Positions 34,551 to 38,459 of a DNA stretch of 38,459 bases are shown here, in pieces; the first letter of the stretch is position 1, and each line of letters starts with the position of its first letter. The notes beneath the pieces are model-generated. The model was not told where the DNA came from and did no database searches. It was given only the letters and a program-made list of their open reading frames with translations. The stretch lies in NCBI GenBank assembly GCA_044234625.1, contig JBIIIP010000176.1:1-38459 (forward strand), written 5' to 3'. The translations under genes were made by a program, and so were the position numbers. The DNA is from CACORA01 sp044234625. GTDB taxonomy: Bacteria; Planctomycetota; Planctomycetia; Pirellulales; UBA1268.

Positions 34551-35948
34551 TCAGTTGGCGCCGATGCAGGCAGCAGTAGCGGCGAGAGCCGGTGGGGTGG
34601 ACTGTGCCATCAAACAGGCGACAGCCTTGGCCCAGACGGATGCTTGCATCCGGTCGTGTTCCACACTGCCGTCAGTGCCGCAGTCGTGGGCCAACTCATG
34701 GACTAGGACCGATAGGAAGGATTCCATCGATACCAGGGAGCGGCGGGAGACCCTGATTTTTCCAGTGGAGGCGTGATGGGTCCCGAGGATGGTGGGACTA
34801 GAGAAGTCGACGATGCTGACGCGCCCGAGCAGGGGTGCCAACTCGAGCGCAAGTCCAGCGCCGCCGACCAATCCCATGCCACGCAGGTAGATCACCTGCT
34901 CGCTTTCTGTGAGATCAGCAATGGTGTAGGTCTGAGTGATGGCACCGACCTCGCTCTTTTTGATCTGATCAAGATCAAGGTCGCTGCCCTTGAAGAAATC
35001 ACAGAGGAGCTTGGAGGAGAGGATTCCCATCCGTCCGTAGTGGCCGGCCTCCTTGTAGTCGGAGGCGGAGTGGACAGGGATGGCGGTGTCGCCATGGGCG
35101 TCTCGGAAGAGTTGCCCGACGCAGGCAAGAAGATCCCGATAAGGAGTGGCGAACTCGTAGTAGCAGAGGTCCTGCTTGCCTGAACCCAGGAGATCCAGGA
35201 CTTGCTGGGCCACGGACTCAGAGCCGATGCTGTCGGTGAATGCTTCTCGGCTCCCCTCGAAGTGGTTGAACAACTGCTCCCACAGCTTGACCCTGTTGTA
35301 CCTGGCGTCATAGCTGTTGACCATGCGCCGGTCCCGATCGGTCGAGGCATGGAGAAAGTTGTAGCCGTACTGAAGGTTGTCATCGCCTTCCACCCAGATG
35401 CCTTTGACGTAGGACTGGCTGTGGAATTTGGGCTCCATCAGGACCTGGCCGCTGGTGGTCTTGATGGCTGTTGTGTCTTGGAAATCGAGGAAGCGATCAC
35501 GGAAGGACTGCCATTCGGCAAGGGTGACCTGGACTTCAACGACGAAATCCTCTGCGGCCCTGGGGAGATGACGGGTGCGGATGGTCAGAACGTCCTGGCC
35601 GAACTCCTTAGATGGAGCAATGAGTGGCGTCCAGGATTCGTCACCATTGAGGAAGCGGATCTGACGACCAGCCCGGGCTAGAGCAAGGGCGCCGAGCTTG
35701 AGGCCTTCACCAAAGTGACCGCGCTGGGAGTCATTACCAGCCTTGGTGGTCTGGCCCATGAGCCAGACATTGCGCTGCAGCTTGGCGCCACTACTGCTGA
35801 CACGCAGGTGGCGGCCGGTGTGACTGATAGAGAGCTCGTGGCCAATATCACGGGCATCGAGGGCGTTCTGGATGACTTCGCGAACACCCTCGTAGATGCC
35901 CCAGTCACTGACGTATTCGGGGCTGATGGTGAGCTGAAATGTTGCCAT
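34551..35948 (-). CDS. GHKL ATPase fused to a C-terminal HExxH metalloprotease
   Basis: A 465-residue protein. Residues 1-110 have the GHKL nucleotide-binding fold: YEGVREVIQNALDA (Glu24, Asn28, Asp31), LRVSSSGAKL in place of the usual D-x-G-x-G, then GHFGEGLKLGALALAR (77-92). About 300 residues without recognised motifs follow. The C-terminus has LVHELAHDCGTDGSVEHDRM (His417, Glu418, His421, with Asp426 and His431 as candidate third ligands), a zinc-protease signature. ATP-driven conformational control of a protease is the natural reading, as in MORC/Hsp90-type switches, but substrate and role are unknown. It heads the second palindrome-marked operon. Confidence 0.7.
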   Translation of the reverse strand: MATFQLTISPEYVSDWGIYEGVREVIQNALDARDIGHELSISHTGRHLRVSSSGAKLQRNVWLMGQTTKAGNDSQRGHFGEGLKLGALALARAGRQIRFLNGDESWTPLIAPSKEFGQDVLTIRTRHLPRAAEDFVVEVQVTLAEWQSFRDRFLDFQDTTAIKTTSGQVLMEPKFHSQSYVKGIWVEGDDNLQYGYNFLHASTDRDRRMVNSYDARYNRVKLWEQLFNHFEGSREAFTDSIGSESVAQQVLDLLGSGKQDLCYYEFATPYRDLLACVGQLFRDAHGDTAIPVHSASDYKEAGHYGRMGILSSKLLCDFFKGSDLDLDQIKKSEVGAITQTYTIADLTESEQVIYLRGMGLVGGAGLALELAPLLGRVSIVDFSSPTILGTHHASTGKIRVSRRSLVSMESFLSVLVHELAHDCGTDGSVEHDRMQASVWAKAVACLMAQSTPPALAATAACIGAN

Positions 35949-36001
35949 GAATGAAATGAGGTAGAGAGTTCAGGGATAAGGGGAACTGCGCACCGAAACA
36001 G

Positions 36002-36018
36002 GCAGTGTGCACTGCTGA
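36002..36018 (-). promoter_or_regulatory. Palindromic element, copy 2
   Basis: GCAGTGTGCACTGCTGA, one base different from the 31994 copy. It is 54 bases upstream of the GHKL/protease ATG. A related CTGCGCAC lies at 35986-35993, closer to the gene. Confidence 0.65.
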
Positions 36019-36039
36019 GTGGGCCCAACGAACTAGGAA

Positions 36040-36064
36040 TCAGCGGCTCCGGGGAAAGCGCTGA
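36040..36064 (-). terminator. Hairpin after the MGYTHYW-type gene (weak terminator)
   Basis: TCAGCG (36040-36045) and CGCTGA (36059-36064) pair, with partial GC pairing inside. On the minus strand it starts five bases after the 36069 stop and is followed by only a short T-poor run, so termination may be inefficient. It separates that gene from the palindrome of the next operon. Confidence 0.4.
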
Positions 36065-36068
36065 ATAC

Positions 36069-36500
36069 TCAAACCACTGAGCGCTGTGGGGGTGCTTCCT
36101 TGAAAAGATGTCTGTAGGCTCCTCGCGGCATGAGCCAATCTGTTCTCCATTCCCCATCGGAAGAGAAGGAGAAAGCGGGGCAGTGGTGGGCTATACGCAA
36201 GAGACAGAGACAGACGGCTAGGTCATAGGGTTTGTGCGCTGTTTTGCAGAAGTTGAATTCCCTATCAGCGCGACCAGGACTGAATGGGACATGAAAAGTC
36301 TCGTAGCCGTCCCCACCAGCACCGTTAAGTCGAATTTCCGACTTTGTTACAAGAGGAGGGAGATTGTTGTCGTATTCGGCCTGTAGAGCGATTCCCTGCT
36401 CCCCGCAGTACGAGACAATCTTGCGAGTATCTCTGCAGATTGCAGACCATTGATCAAGGGTAAAGTCTTTGGATTGCTGCCAGTAATGTGTGTAGCCCAT
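36069..36500 (-). CDS. Conserved phage/bacterial protein of the MGYTHYW type
   Basis: A 143-residue product. MGYTHYWQQSKDFTLDQWSA followed by DTRKIVSYCGEQG, IRLNGAGGDGYETF and FNFCKTAHKPYDLAVCLCLL is a pattern I recognise from many phages and mobile elements, where the N-terminal MGYTHYW and FCKTA.KPYD are the fixed points. No function has been assigned to my knowledge. It stands between a hairpin after the DUF932 gene and the palindrome of the GHKL operon. Confidence 0.75.
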   Translation of the reverse strand: MGYTHYWQQSKDFTLDQWSAICRDTRKIVSYCGEQGIALQAEYDNNLPPLVTKSEIRLNGAGGDGYETFHVPFSPGRADREFNFCKTAHKPYDLAVCLCLLRIAHHCPAFSFSSDGEWRTDWLMPRGAYRHLFKEAPPQRSVV

Positions 36501-36534
36501 TTGATAGTGGGTGCAGGTGGAAATAGAAGGAGAA

Positions 36535-36553
36535 GGGCCGCCAAGCGCGGCCC
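36535..36553 (-). terminator. Strong GC hairpin after the DUF932 gene
   Basis: GGGCCGC (36535-36541), loop CAAGC, GCGGCCC (36547-36553): a perfect 7-bp stem 16 bases after the DUF932 stop. On the minus strand it is followed by TTCTCCTTCTATTT, a broken T-run, so it is a probable terminator or attenuator. Confidence 0.5.
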
Positions 36554-36568
36554 CGTTGGCGGAAGCGA

Positions 36569-37657
36569 TCAGGCATGGACCAGTTCGCGGGCGACTTCAT
36601 TGGCCCGCTTGATGACACCAGCGCCGGTGCCGAAGAGGGCCGAGTGGATGCGGCGCTTGCCGGCGCCTTGGGTCTTGCCGGAGGATTCGACTTCGGTGAC
36701 GGCATTGAGGCCCCAGTAGAGGGTGCCTGCAACGCCCGGGATGTCACGGCCGAGGCCGTAATTCCAGGCGTGCTCGAGCTTGGCCCACTTGCGGGGCATG
36801 TCTTCGATGGAGCCAGGGCGGGTGTCGCCGTTGTCCATGCGGACAGATGGGATTTGCTTTTCGTAGACCTGCTCAAGGAAGTGCCGGTAGAGATCGGTGG
36901 TCATGGGCACCTCCCGCATGGCGCGGTACTCATCGACGACCTGGGCAAAGCTCTGGCGAGCAATGTCGATACTGGAGAGGATGCGATCGATTTGGGCCAC
37001 ATCGTTCTCGGTGTGCTTGATGGTGAACTGCCGGCCGTGGCGGTTAGCGTCGTTCATGGCGTAGCCGAGGGTGTTCAAACAGACGACCCTGGTGTCAGTG
37101 AAGATCCCTCCGAAGGCAGTGCTGCCGTCGTGGCCGAGGTAGCCGACGATGTTGCGGTAGACCTTGTCACCAGGGATGACCTGCTGGTCAGTGCCGCGGA
37201 TCTTGGCAGTGAAGGCCACCTTGGCACCCTCGCGCAGGACGATCACAGCATCCATGTCGCATTCTTCCCGTAGGGCAGAAGCGAAATCCAGCAGGCGCTG
37301 GTTGGGGATGATCTTGTAATCGGGGCTGGCGGTGCCGAGGATCTTGCGGGTGTCGGGCCGCCAGATGGCAACACGGCTGTCCGCCATGTTGATCAGGTGC
37401 TGATGCGCGGCCTGGTGGATGGCTTCTCCGCGCTCTTGCGGGGTAGAGAAGGGCTGGTCAGCCGCCAGGGCAATGGCATCGAGGAGCTCAGGATTGTTGA
37501 GGTCGCCGGCCCAGAGCTGGAGTTTCTCCACAGGGAAGAGAGCTCCAGCCCGGCGGAAGGCGTCAGGGGCGGGCACGGTGCCTTCGATGACATCGCCTTC
37601 GCCGTGCCAGGCGGCGGTGCTGTGCATGAAGAGCGCGGAAGTGACTTCGTGTGCCAT
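36569..37657 (-). CDS. DUF932 (phage/plasmid-like) protein
   Basis: A 362-residue product starting MAHEVTSALFMHSTAAWHGE. AWHGEGDVIEG, AVWRPDT-like RVAIWRPDTRKILGTASPDY, NTLGYAMNDANRHGRQFTIK and HAWNYGLGRDIPGVAGTLYW are the typical blocks of DUF932/TIGR03299 proteins carried by phages and plasmids. Their function is not established; they are often found beside replication or anti-host genes. The length fits the family. It is the second gene of the third palindrome-marked operon. Confidence 0.88.
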   Translation of the reverse strand: MAHEVTSALFMHSTAAWHGEGDVIEGTVPAPDAFRRAGALFPVEKLQLWAGDLNNPELLDAIALAADQPFSTPQERGEAIHQAAHQHLINMADSRVAIWRPDTRKILGTASPDYKIIPNQRLLDFASALREECDMDAVIVLREGAKVAFTAKIRGTDQQVIPGDKVYRNIVGYLGHDGSTAFGGIFTDTRVVCLNTLGYAMNDANRHGRQFTIKHTENDVAQIDRILSSIDIARQSFAQVVDEYRAMREVPMTTDLYRHFLEQVYEKQIPSVRMDNGDTRPGSIEDMPRKWAKLEHAWNYGLGRDIPGVAGTLYWGLNAVTEVESSGKTQGAGKRRIHSALFGTGAGVIKRANEVARELVHA

Positions 37658-37701
37658 GGGAATTAAGAAATGGATGAGAAAGTGAATGGAGGTGACGGGG
37701 G

Positions 37702-38286
37702 CTAGCGGCTGGGGAGGGCTACTGTCCCTTGCTGAAGGGATTGATTGATTTGGGCGATGGCTGCAACCATGTCGGCTTTGGAGCCGCCGATGTTTTCAGC
37801 TCTGACCTGGGCGATGGATTCCCAGTCAGGACCGCAGACGCAGACATTGATGAACGTCGGCTTGCGGTTCTTGACTCGACCCTCACCCTTTGAGGTGATC
37901 AGCTTGACTGCCTGGGTGGTCAGATCAAGAACGAGCAGCGCCCCTAGAAGGCTTTTGATGGAGTTGGAAGTAGAAACCTGGCCAGGTTCTCTGTCCACGG
38001 GACGCTCATCAGCGGGTAGAAGCAGACGAAACGGCTGAGTAGGAGCACCAGAGATCATGCGGACCTCGAGGTAATCACGAGGACCTGACTCGGTGTTCCC
38101 TGCTAGCTGGATCAAGCGGAGGGCAGTGATTGCCCCGCGGATCTCAGGGAAGATGACGTCCTTGCGGTCATACAGGTAGAAATTGGCTAGGGGGTCGATG
38201 CCGATGGTCATCGGCTGAGGAGGGGGAGGAGTGGGAGTCGCCCAGTGGGGTAGCTCGGGTGATTGAGTGGATAGAGAGGAAGTCAT
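37702..38286 (-). CDS. Hypothetical protein upstream of DUF932
   Basis: A 194-residue product from ATG 38286 (MTSSLSTQSPELPHWATPTP); the frame is open to 38337 but that would read through the palindrome. A Pro-rich N-terminus leads into IGIDPLANFYLYDRKDVIFP, EIRGAITALRLIQL, then KSLLGALLVLDLTTQAVKLI and RVKNRKPTFINVCVCGPDWE. It looks like a soluble alpha/beta domain of unknown family. The final 30 residues are a helix (KADMVAAIAQINQSLQQG). Confidence 0.55.
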   Translation of the reverse strand: MTSSLSTQSPELPHWATPTPPPPQPMTIGIDPLANFYLYDRKDVIFPEIRGAITALRLIQLAGNTESGPRDYLEVRMISGAPTQPFRLLLPADERPVDREPGQVSTSNSIKSLLGALLVLDLTTQAVKLITSKGEGRVKNRKPTFINVCVCGPDWESIAQVRAENIGGSKADMVAAIAQINQSLQQGTVALPSR

Positions 38287-38310
38287 GGGCAAATGAAATG
38301 AACGCAGCAG

Positions 38311-38327
38311 GTCGTGCGCACTGCTGA
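38311..38327 (-). promoter_or_regulatory. Palindromic element, copy 3
   Basis: GTCGTGCGCACTGCTGA shares GTGCGCACTGCTGA with the 31994 copy; the outer arm is imperfect. It lies 24 bases upstream of the 38286 ATG. Confidence 0.6.
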
Positions 38328-38344
38328 ACAGGCGCAAGAATTTG

Positions 38345-38459
38345 TCACATGGTCATGCCTTTGACGTCGTCCTCACTGAGTTCGACGCCTGCTGCCCTGT
38401 AATAGGGAATACAAGCAATAGCTGTAAGTTTCTGATCGACGTCCGCCCGGCGTGCCTCG
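38345..38459 (-). CDS. 3' end of a leftward gene cut by the right edge
   Basis: The frame is open from the right edge and reads 37 residues, including ADVDQKLTAIACIPYYRAAG and VELSEDDVKGMTM, to TGA at 38345. The N-terminus is outside the window. The sequence is protein-like and in line with the leftward gene order, but too short to identify. Confidence 0.5.
   Translation of the reverse strand, partial: EARRADVDQKLTAIACIPYYRAAGVELSEDDVKGMTM

Overview
The window looks like the replication, nucleotide-metabolism and accessory part of a tailed phage or prophage of a picocyanobacterium (Synechococcus/Cyanobium type). Direct signs of a phage are the repeat-rich tail-fibre-like end at the left edge, a lambda R-type endolysin, a VapE-like primase/helicase, SSB-like and clamp-like proteins, a phage dNMP kinase, and Gp88, DUF932, DUF551 and MGYTHYW families packed in ATGA-overlapping operons. 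Cyanobacterial signs are NblA-like small proteins, a cyanobacterial-type ThyX and several small families I associate with picocyanobacteria and their phages. No terminase, portal, capsid, DNA polymerase or integrase was recognised, so the structural half lies outside the window or the element depends on others. Both ends cut through genes.

Layout. 1-4160: tail-fibre C-terminus with 132-bp repeats, a 24-codon stump resembling a tail-completion protein, an excisionase-like HTH gene, then NblA-like plus endolysin and small membrane proteins (probable lysis genes), interrupted by a reverse MazG gene. 4009-11580: a long leftward gene train containing thyX, an atypical dCMP deaminase, a dNMP kinase, KOW-like and HNH-like proteins and a methyltransferase-derived protein. 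11581-12189: about 600 bp without a gene, holding a cluster of TTGACA(C) repeats that I read as a possible replication origin or regulator-binding array. 12190-14673: the primase/helicase. 14674-15690: a dyad-rich divergent control region, an XRE-type regulator and a terminated candidate small RNA. 15756-18258: rightward glycine-rich small proteins of likely virion or membrane role, then an HNH endonuclease. 18265-20803: dcd, small unknowns and a RecB-like nuclease, leftward.

20915-26290 is one tightly coupled leftward operon of short cyanobacterial/phage families that includes a 712-residue subtilisin-like protease with two C-terminal repeats. After a second NblA-like gene, 26622-28696 encodes a replisome-accessory set: an unknown protein, a double-OB SSB-like protein and a short sliding-clamp-like protein. 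A glycosyltransferase and two small membrane proteins follow on the plus strand. From 30370 to the right end almost everything is leftward in three operons. A near-identical palindrome (core GCAGTGCRCACTGC) lies just upstream of the leading gene of each operon. These operons carry Gp88, a GHKL-ATPase/HExxH-protease fusion and DUF932.

How the genes may work together (inference): ThyX, Dcd, the deaminase-like protein, dNMP kinase and MazG adjust pyrimidine and nucleotide pools. The VapE-type primase/helicase, SSB and clamp-like protein start replication, probably with a host polymerase. The NblA-like proteins may act on the light-harvesting antenna. GH104 plus peptidase endolysin and small membrane proteins release progeny. 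The GHKL/protease fusion and the palindrome-marked operons are the least explained part and the best candidates for a new system.
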